Shown: positions 1-9,461 of the stretch, one piece after another
Layout of the letters: the number at the start of each line of letters is the position of its first letter
How positions within the stretch are numbered: position 1 is the stretch's first letter
Source: Bombardia bombarda
Lineage: Eukaryota > Ascomycota > Sordariomycetes > Sordariales > Lasiosphaeriaceae
Direction: 5' to 3'
DNA: 64,000 nucleotides
NCBI GenBank assembly: GCA_030512295.1
Contig: JAULSR010000002.1
Span: 5,952,001-6,016,000, forward strand
Program-made: the position numbers and the translations under genes
Notes under the pieces: generated by a model
Databases searched by the model: none
The model's input: the letters and a program-made list of their open reading frames with translations, nothing else
Told to the model about the DNA's origin: nothing

Positions 1-100
1 GAAAAAAGAAAACAATCTCGATGACATCTTGACGATCAACTTATGACATAAAAATGAGGAGTCGGCTTGTAAAAAAGGTAAAAAAAAAAGGCAAAAGAAG

Positions 101-183
101 AGGTCGTGCCCAGGTTCGAACTGGGGTTATTGGTAGATAAAGTGCTTCAAAAACCAAAGTGATAACCACTACACTACACAACC
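101..183 (-). tRNA. tRNA-Gln (anticodon UUG) with 11-nt intron
   Basis: The reverse strand folds as a full cloverleaf. The acceptor stem is GGTTGTG paired with CACGACC (one G-U), the D arm is the Glu/Gln-type GTGTAGTGGTTATCAC, the anticodon stem is TTGGT/ACCAA, and the T arm is CCCAG-TTCGAAC-CTGGG. The loop between the anticodon stems is 18 nt instead of 7. Removing 11 nt after the base 3' of the anticodon (positions 136-146) leaves a normal loop with anticodon TTG, decoding CAA. The 5' half closely resembles yeast tRNA-Gln(UUG) as I remember it. The intron sits at the canonical 37/38 site, so it should be removed by the tRNA splicing endonuclease. The discriminator is T at 101. No 3' CCA is encoded, as expected for a eukaryote. 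Confidence 0.93.
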
Positions 184-516
184 AATGAATACAGCCGTTG
201 TGGGGCTTATTACGATAAGCCTGTTGGAGGTTTAGTATAACAAGGACTAGCCTGCTGGTTGTGAGAGGGATTGACAGGGTTAGGGTTTCTTGCTGTGCTC
301 CTCGGCGGTGACGGCGAGTGACACACTCCCCTGAATCAGGGGGCACGTCAGATTGTTTAGGGAAAGAAGGAGAATACGTAAATATTCGTTTGGACATGTT
401 GAGCGCCCTTGAGCGCCTTAAAATGATAGTAGAAGCTGAATTATAGACAAATATTTTTCTTTCTGTTGAAGAAGCGGGCTATCTAACATGCAAGTCGTCA
501 AAACTCTTGACTGTCT
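184..516. other. Intergenic, tRNA-Gln to SDR gene
   Basis: There is no recognisable gene. The ORFs here are short and lack similarity to anything I know. The right part is the 3' flank of the short-chain dehydrogenase gene, the left part the upstream flank of tRNA-Gln. Confidence 0.6.
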
Positions 517-1698
517 CTACGTTCCTTTGCGATGCAGAACACCAGCACCGCCCTATTATTAGTTGCCAGAGCCGTTAGTGAGACTTTTCTTTTGTTTACC
601 AGCCAGTATAAACCGTATTATCGGTTAAAACATAGTTCTACAGGGCTTCATAGTTAATCACCGGGGGAAAAAGGAAAGGGCTTACCTGGTGGCTAGGATA
701 AACCAGCGTGTCAGCCACGACGACGTTTTCCCGTCTTGTTGCGCAAAAGACAACAACCTCGGCGATATCCTCTGGAGTAAGAGGTTCGCACCCGCTGTAG
801 TAGTTCATTAGCAAATGAAGGGTTTATGGCCGATAAGAGACAAAACTGAGGGAGCTAGCGGGAAGGAAAGGGCAAAAGAAACCGAAAAGGAAAAGAACTC
901 ACGCATAAACAGCATCAGCCTTGCTCTTATCCCCATAAAACCTCACCACCGAAAACTCCGTCTCAACCTGTCCCGGATCAACACCCATGATCCTAATCCT
1001 CGTCGCAACTAGCTCCTTGCGCAAGCTCTCCGTAAAGCTCCGCACCGCCGCCTTGGTCGCACAGTAGATACTACCCCCGCGTACGGCTCCCTGCCCGCAA
1101 TACTGCCAATATTAATAATATCCCCCGCGCCGCCCTCGTCCCCCCGCTTCTTAAAGATTGGCAGCACCGCCTGCGTCATGTTGATCAGGCCCGTCACGTT
1201 GGTCTTGAACATGACATCAATATCCTCTTCGGCGATGGCGGGCGCCTGCGCGACGCCCTTGACCAGGCCGGCGTTGTTGACCAGCACGTGGATGTCGCGG
1301 AACTCGGCTGGCAGGGCTGAGACGAAGGCGCGCACCTCGTCGGGCTTGCTGACGTCGAGCTGGAAGGGCAGCACGGCGACGCCGTCGCCGACCTCGGCGC
1401 GGATCTCCGCCGCGACGACGTGGAGGGTCTCGATGCGGCGGGCCGTGAGCACGAGCTTGAGGTTGTTGTTGGGCGCCGTGCGCGCGAACTCAAAGGCGGT
1501 GCTGCGGCCGATGCCGGAGGAGGCGCCGGTGATGACGATGGTCTTGCCGGCGAGGCGCTTGGCGGCCGCGGAGGAGGACATGGTGGCGGCGCGTTGGGAT
1601 AGGAAGTGGTGGTGGTGGAGAAGAGGGTTGATAGTGGCAGAAGTAGTGGTGCGGCGTCTGGTTAGGATGCGAGCTGTACTTGTTGCGGTGCGAAACAT
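517..1698 (-). CDS. Short-chain dehydrogenase/reductase (YMR226C-like), one-base frameshift
   Basis: Classical NADP-dependent SDR of the serine/3-hydroxy acid dehydrogenase (YMR226C) type. Visible motifs are TGASSGIG (Rossmann cofactor loop), NNAG, FKTNVTG, the catalytic Ser of INIGS and, in the next frame, the catalytic YCATK. The exons I infer are 1698-903, 794-686 and 552-517. Both introns have good GT-AG ends and restore the typical C-terminus ending in a His-Arg-Lys group. Exon 1 is broken by loss of one base in the C run 1074-1078 (five present, six needed). Everything downstream of it, including both introns, is intact. With the base restored the product would be about 313 aa from the first ATG (1698) or 274 aa from the ATG at 1581, the latter matching the family length. 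The extra 39 residues are rich in Arg, Ser and Thr and could be a mitochondrial presequence. The break is probably a sequencing error. Confidence 0.85.
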
Positions 1699-2361
1699 GG
1701 GAAAGGAAAAAAAAAAAAAAGGAAATAGAAAGGGTGAATCCACATTCACGACATGGAGCCCCCAAGTAAGTACCGAAAGGTGCAATGATGCGAGATGCTA
1801 CGAATAGATACCACCATTTATTAGATAATGATCCACTGTGCGGGTTCAGGAGCGATAAGGAAAGCTCCCCGCACAAAGACGCTGGTGATGGTATTCGTAT
1901 CGAAGCTACCCTGTCTCGCCTATCTACCCCGCACTCACGCCATAGCTGTGAGTGTTAGTGAATCCCCCCTTTTATATCCGTGCAACGGCCTGACCAGTGA
2001 CCACCTCGGTCGGCTTGACGACCATTAGCAGAGGACAAGGTACGTAAATACATGATTGTAGGGCAAGATATCGCGGTTAATGACATCACCACCGTGTTCA
2101 TTAATAGACAAAAATTTAGATGCCATTGCATGAAACATTTCCGATTTTCACTGCCTGATGGCAGGTTTACTCAAAGATAGTTAGCATCTATCAAGAACCT
2201 GTTGAAGCAGCGATATTTAGCAAAGTTCTAGGGTTAGCTATGCAGTGTATCATTCGTCTACAATTAAGCTTCTGCAAAAAAAGCAAGCCAATTGCACTTG
2301 GAGAAGGTCTCAAACCAGAACTCTAAAACCCAACAACACTCCATCCATCCAGCAGCGGCCA
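1699..2361. other. Intergenic, SDR promoter to tyrosinase 3' end
   Basis: Upstream flank of the SDR gene and downstream flank of the tyrosinase pseudogene. No gene, RNA or clear repeat is visible. Confidence 0.55.
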
Positions 2362-2523
2362 TCATTCATAGATGTAACAATGAGGTCCATCAATCGACGA
2401 CACCGCTCCCTGACGGGCTTTGAGGGCGAAATGACCCCGCCAAAGTCGAGCAGCGAGTTCAGTGTGATGTTGTCGCTGGGGGGAACTAAAAGAGTCAGCA
2501 CGAAAGAACATCTCTAACAACCC

Positions 2524-2559
<36 letters not shown>

Positions 2560-3673
2560 AACTCACTATTCGCAGTCGTCCCCGTCCCCCAAACCTGATA
2601 CGTCCTCCCACTCCCCAGCCCCTGCCAAATCGCCCACAACCGATCCACATTCGCATGATGCAGCCAAAACACCGGATCACTAGGACTGACACATCCAGCT
2701 GCGGCCCGCCCACCTGATAATCCCCAAACCCATGCACCCCGTCCACATCCGCATCCAACCCCAAATTGAAACTCCCAAGATCCAGACTACCCTCCAGCAC
2801 CTTCACCATATTACTCGGTCTCGTCACCAGACTAAACACCGAGCTCAAATTCCTCGTCAAACACCGCGGGTTATACCCCAACCCGCCCCCGGCCCAGGCG
2901 GGCTCGTCACCACCGGCCCCAGATTCACCGAGAACTTATCCGCCGTGAACGGCCCCGAGGCAACACACCCCCCGCCCGTCGCCAGCGGGAACACAATCGG
3001 GTCTTTCCCCGGAAACGTAAGCACGAGGGGCTCGCGGCTGGGAACAAAGACGCCGTTGCCGCCGAGCGAGCAGAGGGAGCTGTCGAGCACGGACGAGTTG
3101 CGCGGGTCTTTGTACGAGAGCTACCAGTCCCAGTAGGGCTGCGCGCCGGCGTAGCCGCACTCGGCGCGCAGGACCTGTCCGTACAGGGCGACAAAGTGGC
3201 GGTGGAAGGGCAGAAAGAAGCCGTCCGAGTGGACAAAGGGCGTGCGGAGGAAGTGCGAGCCGACGTAGTCGTCGAATAAGGTGCGCGCGCCGGGGATGAG
3301 GGAGGGAGGGGTCATGGCGGGAAGGCTGGCGAGGCAGTAGACGGCGTTGATGCAGCTGAGGCGTTTTTTTTTTTTTGGAGAGTGTGCCCCTGTTGTTTGT
3401 TTAAGTAAACATTCGATTGTCTCTTGTGTGGTAATTTAGTGAGGGGGGATGGATGACTGCCCACTCTTGACGACGCAGGATCGTCGTGGACGTACACCCC
3501 GTCTTGCGGTGCTTGATGGTGCTCTCGATGACCTTTTGATATTGCTTTTGCAGCTGGTCGATTCGCTTCGATGCAGCTACTTCGGGGTCTTGGTTCCCGC
3601 CGTGACCAGCAACCCCGGCATTGATCACGGTGGCTAGAGGCAGGAGGGGCGCGATGATAGAGAGGAACTTCAT
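2362..3673 (-). pseudogene. Secreted tyrosinase-like copper oxidase, decayed
   Basis: Remnant of a fungal tyrosinase-family gene (type-3 copper monooxygenase). It starts with a signal peptide (MKFLSIIAPLLPLATVINA, from 3673). It keeps the CuA region with three His (SHF, FVHSDGF, FHRHF), the QPYWDW box, and the CuB helix with DPVFWLHHANVDRLW. The family-typical C-terminal GPHCY-like end stops at 2362. Disablements on the reverse strand are an in-frame TAG at 3121-3123 directly after QPYWDW and one-base losses near 2884-2903, 2686-2691 and 2404-2410. The CuB HxxxH motif reads HGFGD, so one copper ligand is probably lost (His to Asp). An intron near 2492-2570 carries an unusual run of 31 A (2525-2555, T in gene sense); another lies near 3362-3445. 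Unlike other broken genes here, the shifts are not in long G/C runs and come with a nonsense codon and an active-site change, so I call true decay. Confidence 0.8.
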
Positions 3674-4630
3674 GCTTGTGTTGATTATAATTCTGCGGCT
3701 CTTGAGAACAACACGGCGCACGACTGGTTAGCATCTCAGGCCGCTGACCTGCGCTGGGTCTCTCCAGGCTTTATACAGGGTTTAACTCGACTTCAAGCTC
3801 TAGATAGTCTTTACGTGACGGTCAAGTATGCAAAATATGTTTGGCTTTTACCCCAGCAGCTGAACTCCTCACCAGGATGCTTCCCCTACATCCGAGCCGG
3901 GATGTGGGAGTTGTGCCGAGGTCAGAATATGCATGCCGAGCCGACATACTAGTAGTTGTGGCGTGCTCACTATATCGTGAGTTTGTCAGATACTTCCCCT
4001 CTCAGAGACTTAGCGAAAGAACAGCAGAGCCTGACTCGGGGAAACCGTCTATGAGATAACAATCAGGCTGGTCCAGCTAATGTGTCAAACATGATGAGAT
4101 GATTCCTGTAAGCATCAGTAGCTGATCACTCTAGGTACTATAGCTCAAAGGTAACGTATTGAAAGTACATGTCTTACCCATGCAGGTCAAGCACTGGGTA
4201 AACCCAAAGTGCAGGTGTACGTCAGCAGAGGAGAATGCAACAGACGTCCCAAATCATTTTACTGACACTGGTAAAGGTCCACAAGTTCTGCGCCTGTCTA
4301 TCCCAGACTGCCGATGTAGTGTAACTACATGGGTACCTTGCTTTTGTGACACCTGCCTTCCTCATTCCACCTGAACATCCACCACCATCTAGATTACCAC
4401 ACCTCAACGACCAAGGAAGAGAAAAAAGAAAAATCAAACGCAAATACCACATTGATTTTATTGCCTACTAGCTCTCGCATGTAGTATTATCTATACAATC
4501 GGATGAGTAATTGTTGATAGTACGTGCCAATACTGCTAGCAATGCGCTGGTACCACAAGGAATGCTGTGTAACACCAGCTCTTGGATGGGGAAGTCACCG
4601 GAAGGATGGCTGGGATATTGCTGAAGTATG
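3674..4630. other. Gene-poor intergenic, left edge of repeat island
   Basis: No supported gene. The short ORFs in either direction have no recognisable domains. This is the promoter side of the tyrosinase pseudogene and the start of the AT-richer, repeat-bearing island. Confidence 0.5.
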
Positions 4631-4797
4631 AGTCAAAAAGTCTGGCCCCTCACCAATTTTACCACCTATCTATTTATACCCAAACTTGACTTTTATAACT
4701 CAAATGGAATAGTTGGAGGTGGGATAGCTGTAAATGGGATAGTTGTAGGTGGTGTAGTTGTAGGTGGTGGTCGCACATGGGGCCAGAGTTATTGACT
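4631..4797. mobile_element. MITE-like element with 20-bp terminal inverted repeats
   Basis: The left end AGTCAAAAAGTCTGGCCCCT (4631-4650) and the reverse complement of the right end, AGTCAATAACTCTGGCCCCA (4778-4797), match at 17 of 20 positions. The 167-bp element has no coding capacity. Its interior holds four units of the 15-bp minisatellite. No clear target-site duplication is visible at the flanks. The right-end sequence is repeated almost perfectly at 12061-12079, also directly after a 15-bp array, so this is a family and not a chance palindrome. The transposase type is unknown. Confidence 0.6.
4706..4765 (+). repeat. 15-bp minisatellite, array 1 (4 units)
   Basis: Four consecutive 15-bp units beginning GGAATAG/GGGATAG/GGGATAG/GGTGTAG, consensus GGGATAGTTGTAGGT. 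They lie inside the MITE-like element. Confidence 0.8.
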
Positions 4798-5704
4798 AAC
4801 ACTACACGTGGTATGGTATGGTATCACAGCTGAGTCAAGTCTGACGACGCGGTCAGGTAGCTGGGGCACGTGGTGATATCAATGGAAGCCATCACACCTT
4901 GCAGTAGACTTGTACCAATCGATCGACTGGAGGAGAGGAAGGTGGGGAGAATCTGAAGGGATGAAAAGGAGAAAATCGTATTGGGATCTTCCTGCGTAAC
5001 ACCAAGATTGGGTCTTTGCTGCCAACCAACCCGATTCCACGGTCAAGAATGAGCTGGAGCAAGAACAGCCTACTTTAGCGATCTCGGAGCATTTACCGGA
5101 AGGCACGAACGAACATGACCTGGGATGTGGTAGCTCAGTACCTCACCGTAGAAGCGCCCTTGCAGATCTCGATCTCAGGGTCGCGCCTGAATATTAAATC
5201 CAGTGCAACCGGTAGCTGAAATACCATAAGTGGTACCTTACATTGTAGGGTGACGTAGGGTGGTGTTTAGATGCACCTAAAGGAGTGTCGGAATGACAAC
5301 ATAATGGAGTGTCTCAGCCAGTATTTTATGCAAGGAACGAACGATCAGATATTATAACCTATCTCGCGAGCATAATGAGATTGCGGAGGACAGCCCAGCG
5401 CTTCTTCTGCATGGTGGGTACACATTGAGTGAAAAGGACAGTTTGAAATCGTGCTGTATGGTCGTGCCTTCCATTTGCTATTTTCATCATTCGGCAGGAT
5501 CTAGCGCCAGCCCATTCATATGACTCCACAGAATGCCCCGTGACCTACTGATGGGAAAGCACCATATGGAGCAAAGGAACAGTTTCAGCCCGGATCAGCA
5601 ATGCCTTCCCGAAATTCAAGAGAGCCTCTCGCATGTATTGTAAAAACTGTCGTCAATTGCATGCTAATGTACCGCGTCACCGACTGCACCATTTGCAACT
5701 AGGT
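4798..5704. other. Intergenic within the repeat island
   Basis: No supported gene. Only short unrelated ORFs are present, and I see no structured RNA. Confidence 0.5.
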
Positions 5705-5775
5705 ACCTATCCCACTCACAACTATCCCGCTTACAACTATCCTATTTATAAATGTTTTAGTTACAAGTATCCGAC
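5705..5775 (-). repeat. 15-bp minisatellite, array 2 (inverted)
   Basis: On the reverse strand this reads as about four degenerate 15-bp units (GGATACTTGTAACTA, an AT-rich degenerate unit, GGATAGTTGTAAGC, GGGATAGTTGTGAGT), continuing as GGGATAGG. It is the same family as array 1 in the opposite orientation. Further degenerate units may extend to about 5689. Confidence 0.7.
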
Positions 5776-6510
5776 TGGTTGCCTATTGGTTTGAAATTCT
5801 AAGTGCAATTGAGGGGGCGATCGGCTGTTATTATTGGTAGTCTTATGGGCAGGTACATTTTGCGGCAAACTTGGAGGCAGGTACTACAGTAGGTACTGTA
5901 TGGAAGAACCAATTCAACAGTACGTCGCGAGGCTCTCAAGTCCATTATCTCGATGGGCACCTCCCATGTTGTGACCAACAGCCCAGAAAGCCAAAGTACC
6001 CGGATAGACACAGTCCTCCTTGTGTCGTGCCTTCCGTGAAGAGCGGCATCTATGACGACGCATGGAATAGTTTGGAACTACCGGAACCTACCACCTTACC
6101 TGCCGTATCTACCTTTGTAGCTTCCTTCCCACCTGACTGGTCAAATGAGTTGACCCCAGTCGGGTGATTTAAGGCGAGGTAGGTACCTTGGGCACTACCA
6201 CGCCAGACAAGCAGCAAGAGGAAGGCAGGCACCCACGGTAGCATTCTGGAGAATTTTGCATGACTATGATACCCAGTCCTCTCTCCCCCAGCTTTCTCTT
6301 CTTCTTTCCTCAGCGACCACACTACCCGATCTCCGTTTACTTCATTCAGACCATCTTTGAAAGATCCATTTCGCCGAAGGACCACGCCGCACAGATCGAA
6401 TCACAGAGCGCACGCAATCAAGCAAGCGAAGCCAAACAGCTAAGTCTCCTCTGTTCCCCGAATTCCAAGCCAGTCTCATACAATTTCGTGTGCAGACATC
6501 GCTCGCCATC
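5776..6510. other. Upstream region of the four-TM protein gene
   Basis: No supported gene. The last 250 bases before the ATG at 6511 are CT-rich on the plus strand, like the leaders of other genes in this window, and probably contain its promoter and 5' UTR. Confidence 0.45.
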
Positions 6511-7125
6511 ATGGCCTTGTCTGATCAAGATAGAGCCAACTGGGCCGCTGCTCTCTCGCAGTTCTACCCCACCTGGGACATGGCTATCTTCCTCCTTGGC
6601 AACGTCGCAGTCCTGTCCAGTGTCGAGGGCGCTCTCGATGATGGTGCCAGACACTTCATCAATCTATGTGCCGGACTCGCCATAATCATCGGTGGAACCG
6701 GTAGCGCTGTGACATACAGTGTCTTGATGTGGCCGACTGTGTTTTTCCCGGACAATCTCGGGCAGGAGCGCCAGCCAGACCAGGGCATACGATGCATCAT
6801 CAGATCAATCGCTGAGCATGTCGAGAGTCTGTTGAATCTCGGCCTCACGCTGACCGTGATTGCTTGTGCCAGATTCACAATCAGCATCTGTCCGGCCCAG
6901 ATATTCACCCTCGAGTTTGCTCGCTCGACATGGGGGATTATCTTGATTCTCTTCGCGGGTCTGATCCTTCTCTCCGTGTTGGCCCACCTGATCGGCGTTG
7001 CGTATATCAGGCTCACCGACGACAGGACATCGGCTCGTCGTCGACGAGACTCTTCAGCACAGGACCCCTCGGACCGAGGTTCTTCAGACCGACGTACTAC
7101 AAGAGGGCAGTTGCACCTGGATTGA
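6511..7125 (+). CDS. Orphan membrane protein with about four TM segments
   Basis: A single-exon ORF of 204 aa from the ATG at 6511 (context ATCATGG). I do not recognise the family. Hydrophobic stretches at about residues 26-42, 54-75, 112-130 and 146-172 suggest four membrane segments. A short polar N-terminus precedes them, and an Arg/Ser/Asp-rich tail of about 35 residues follows (RRRRDSSAQDPSDRGSSDRR region), probably cytoplasmic. Codon use looks like that of the neighbouring real genes (C/G-ending codons), which supports it being a gene. A repeat block starts 130 bases after its stop, and the gene lies in the repeat island, so it may be lineage-restricted. No function can be assigned. Confidence 0.6.
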   Translation: MALSDQDRANWAAALSQFYPTWDMAIFLLGNVAVLSSVEGALDDGARHFINLCAGLAIIIGGTGSAVTYSVLMWPTVFFPDNLGQERQPDQGIRCIIRSIAEHVESLLNLGLTLTVIACARFTISICPAQIFTLEFARSTWGIILILFAGLILLSVLAHLIGVAYIRLTDDRTSARRRRDSSAQDPSDRGSSDRRTTRGQLHLD

Positions 7126-7254
7126 GTTCTGATATGGAACTCAAATCTGGAAGAGTGGGCGTATGGATCAAAGATCCGCTTCCGGCAGGTGGTTCTGCTG
7201 TGAACGGAGAAGAGTATTCTTAGTAATCTTTTAGGATGAACAGAGGTTGCCAAG

Positions 7255-7630
7255 TCTCAAAGGCTTTTCCTCGAATGAGGTTTTCCTGAGACCTGGGCGG
7301 AGTCTCAGTTTTGGCATCGGTTCCCTCTCTCGGAGTGGCCATCTGGTTCAGATGCGGACTTGATGATAGCCAACTCTTCCCTCTGTGACTCCCGAGGATA
7401 TTCTAGGGCCATCTGGTATAGATGCTGACAGAGGTCTTGTCTCAATGGGTTTTTGTCCTCGAATGAGGCCCTCGCAAGAGGTTTTCCCGAGATAATCTCA
7501 TTATGGTTTTTCCTCGAAAGAGGTTTTCCTGAGATACATAGTCTCAATGTGGTTTTCCCTCAGATAGAGGTTTCCACGAGACAGCTTCAATGTGGTTTTC
7601 CCTCAGTAGAGGTTTTCACGAGGCATAGTT
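7255..7630 (+). repeat. Tandem array of about 45-bp hairpin-like units
   Basis: About five degenerate copies of a roughly 45-bp unit that starts with a form of GTCTCAATGTGGTTTTCC and ends with GAGGTTTTCCTGAGAC. Each unit can fold on itself: CTCA at the start pairs with TGAG at the end, and the centre is CCTCGAAAGAGG or CCTCGAATGAGG. Copies begin near 7255, 7438, 7495, 7540 and 7583. Between the first two lies a 130-bp insert containing two copies of GGCCATCTGGT followed by AGATGC. No coding capacity. Confidence 0.65.
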
Positions 7631-7811
7631 AGGGGGTTTTTTTTTTCCTGACCAAAAATGGGACAACATTGTTTCTATGTGTCAAGTCTTTATGAGTGAT
7701 GTGATTTGTGTGGCTATCCCAATGTGGGCATGCCGTCCTCCCTTTCGGTTCCCAATATCGAGGTGGATCGTTTCGCAGATCTCGCAGTAACTGCCGTCCC
7801 CCTTCAAGCTA

Positions 7812-8400
7812 GGTACTGCTTACCCATTTCCCTGAAGACGCGTCTACCACGCCTGTCAGCCCAGTATATCTGTATATTTCTCGCCAATTCGTCATAGTAG
7901 GTGTTGTGTTACATCTAACAGTCACTGGAGTGGGGATCCGATCAGAATTAAAGGGGCTGGCATTGTACCTGTCTGAATCAGCGATATCCACATTGCTCTG
8001 CGTCGGACGATTGCCTGCTCAATACCCTGCGTACACGTTGATCTTGTTGATCTTTTCAAACTAAGGCTGCCACCTCCTCCTCCTTTTGTTTCGATCGTCA
8101 AAGCTCTATCCACTCCAGCCTGTTTTTATGGACTGGGTTATGACTAGCTGGGCCATTGGACTGATCTCTTTCGGCTTTCTGTAGAACAATATCTTTAGTC
8201 GCGAGAAAATAAAAGATAGTCAATACTGCGACGTCTAGACTAATCCAACCACGATGTGCTTGTTCTTTGTCGACGTTGGTAGATTGTGGGATAGTCAAGA
8301 ATGGTATCATCAAAGGTCTGATAAACAAGAATGGGATAATCAAGAGTGTGACAACCAACAAATAGTAGCTAATAATACTTACTGGCTTATTAATAGATGA
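7812..8400 (+). repeat. Dispersed element, copy A
   Basis: Non-coding stretch co-linear with 12085-13030 (copy B). Shared blocks in order are TACCYATTYCCCTRAAG near 7812, AGTATAT...GTATATTT near 7862, GTTGTGTTACATCT near 7905, TGCCACCTCCTC near 8067, CTCCAGC near 8115, GTCAATACTGC near 8219, a 15-bp minisatellite array, and AATACTTACTGGCTTA at the right end. Copy A is shorter because copy B holds about 350 bp of extra sequence in the middle. Similarity is interrupted and degenerate. The order of blocks is the main evidence that both derive from one repeated element. Confidence 0.6.
8288..8362 (+). repeat. 15-bp minisatellite, array 3 (5 units)
   Basis: Units GGGATAGTCAAGAAT, GGTATCATCAAAGGT, CTGATAAACAAGAAT, GGGATAATCAAGAGT and GTGACAACCAACAAA keep an exact 15-bp spacing. 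The array forms the right-hand module of dispersed element copy A. Confidence 0.7.
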
Positions 8401-9461
8401 AGTTGGGGGCTTTTGGAGGGGGGGCACGACACTTCCGCACAGCCTTAAGAGACTTGGCATTTCAGGAGAGGAGGGTGTGAGCTCTCTTTTCGTCATGTTC
8501 AGATTTCACGGTGCCAAGCCTGGGAAGAGATACCCGAGTTCTTTTTTCAGATTCAGACCTGTCATTCTCCCCAGACACGAATAGGCAGATCGAGTTAATG
8601 GTGAAAGTAAAGCGCGTCTCCAGTGTCACTAAACATAGAACCGATGTCATGAGTGGCAATTGAGATCAAACATTGCTTGTTTGATTCGTTCGGAAACTCT
8701 GTCTAGCTGGGTTTTCAAATAAAGGAGTAAAGTGAAGTTTGTCAACACAAGCTTTGGCAGCCAATATGCCCAATCATTCGCGAACATTAGCAGCGTTGTT
8801 TTCTCGCCATCGACCCGAATTTGGGGATTTAATAAACTCGGAGATTTTTGAATTGATCAATGCTACCGAGGAAAAGTGAGTCTGTACCCACTCTTTCTTT
8901 AAGGGGTCGCCAAGTCTAGCGGTTTTGCCAAGCCCTGCGCCCACGCCAAGGGCTCCATCGCTAACTGGAAGCAACCAACATGGGAGATGATAGGCCTTGG
9001 TGATGCCGCCAAGCGGTCAACGCGCCGCGGTTCCCTGTTGTGCCGTGTCCAAACTGCCAAGGCCGTAAGAAAGGGGTTCATTTGAGCCCCCTGTGATGCC
9101 AATCTTGGATTTTTCTACCCACAATCACGACAATCACGTGGTGGACCCCCAGTTTCAAGTCCCCTTGTTTTCTCAAGTTGTCCCCTCTCCTTCCCACTCT
9201 TCCCGGAGCCATCATCGAGCATCCAACAACTGTTCGCCCAGTCTGTATTTTTACTTACTTGTTCGTCGAAAATCAAACCACACACTCGTTACCCATCGTT
9301 ATTGTTGTTCCTTAATTGTGCATACACCTTTTCGTCTTTTGTTCTCTTTTTTCCTGCCTTGATTCCTCTGTCGGTTTCTTGCATTTGCGCCCGGGGAAAT
9401 TTCATAACCAAGCTTTTTTGACTTGATCCTGGAGATCACAGCACATTAGCCTTCTTTCACG
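8401..9461. other. Upstream region of the GH72 gene
   Basis: No supported gene. From about 9170 the plus strand becomes strongly CT-rich up to the ATG at 9462, typical of promoter and leader regions of well-expressed filamentous-fungal genes. Confidence 0.5.

Noticed and set aside
1178..1807. Long ORF of 209 codons on the plus strand opposite the SDR gene
   Set aside because: It mirrors the GC-rich SDR exon and has no features of its own; the reverse strand carries clear SDR motifs.
7255..7630. CRISPR-like array
   Set aside because: Eukaryotic context; units are degenerate, contiguous and without unique equal-length spacers.
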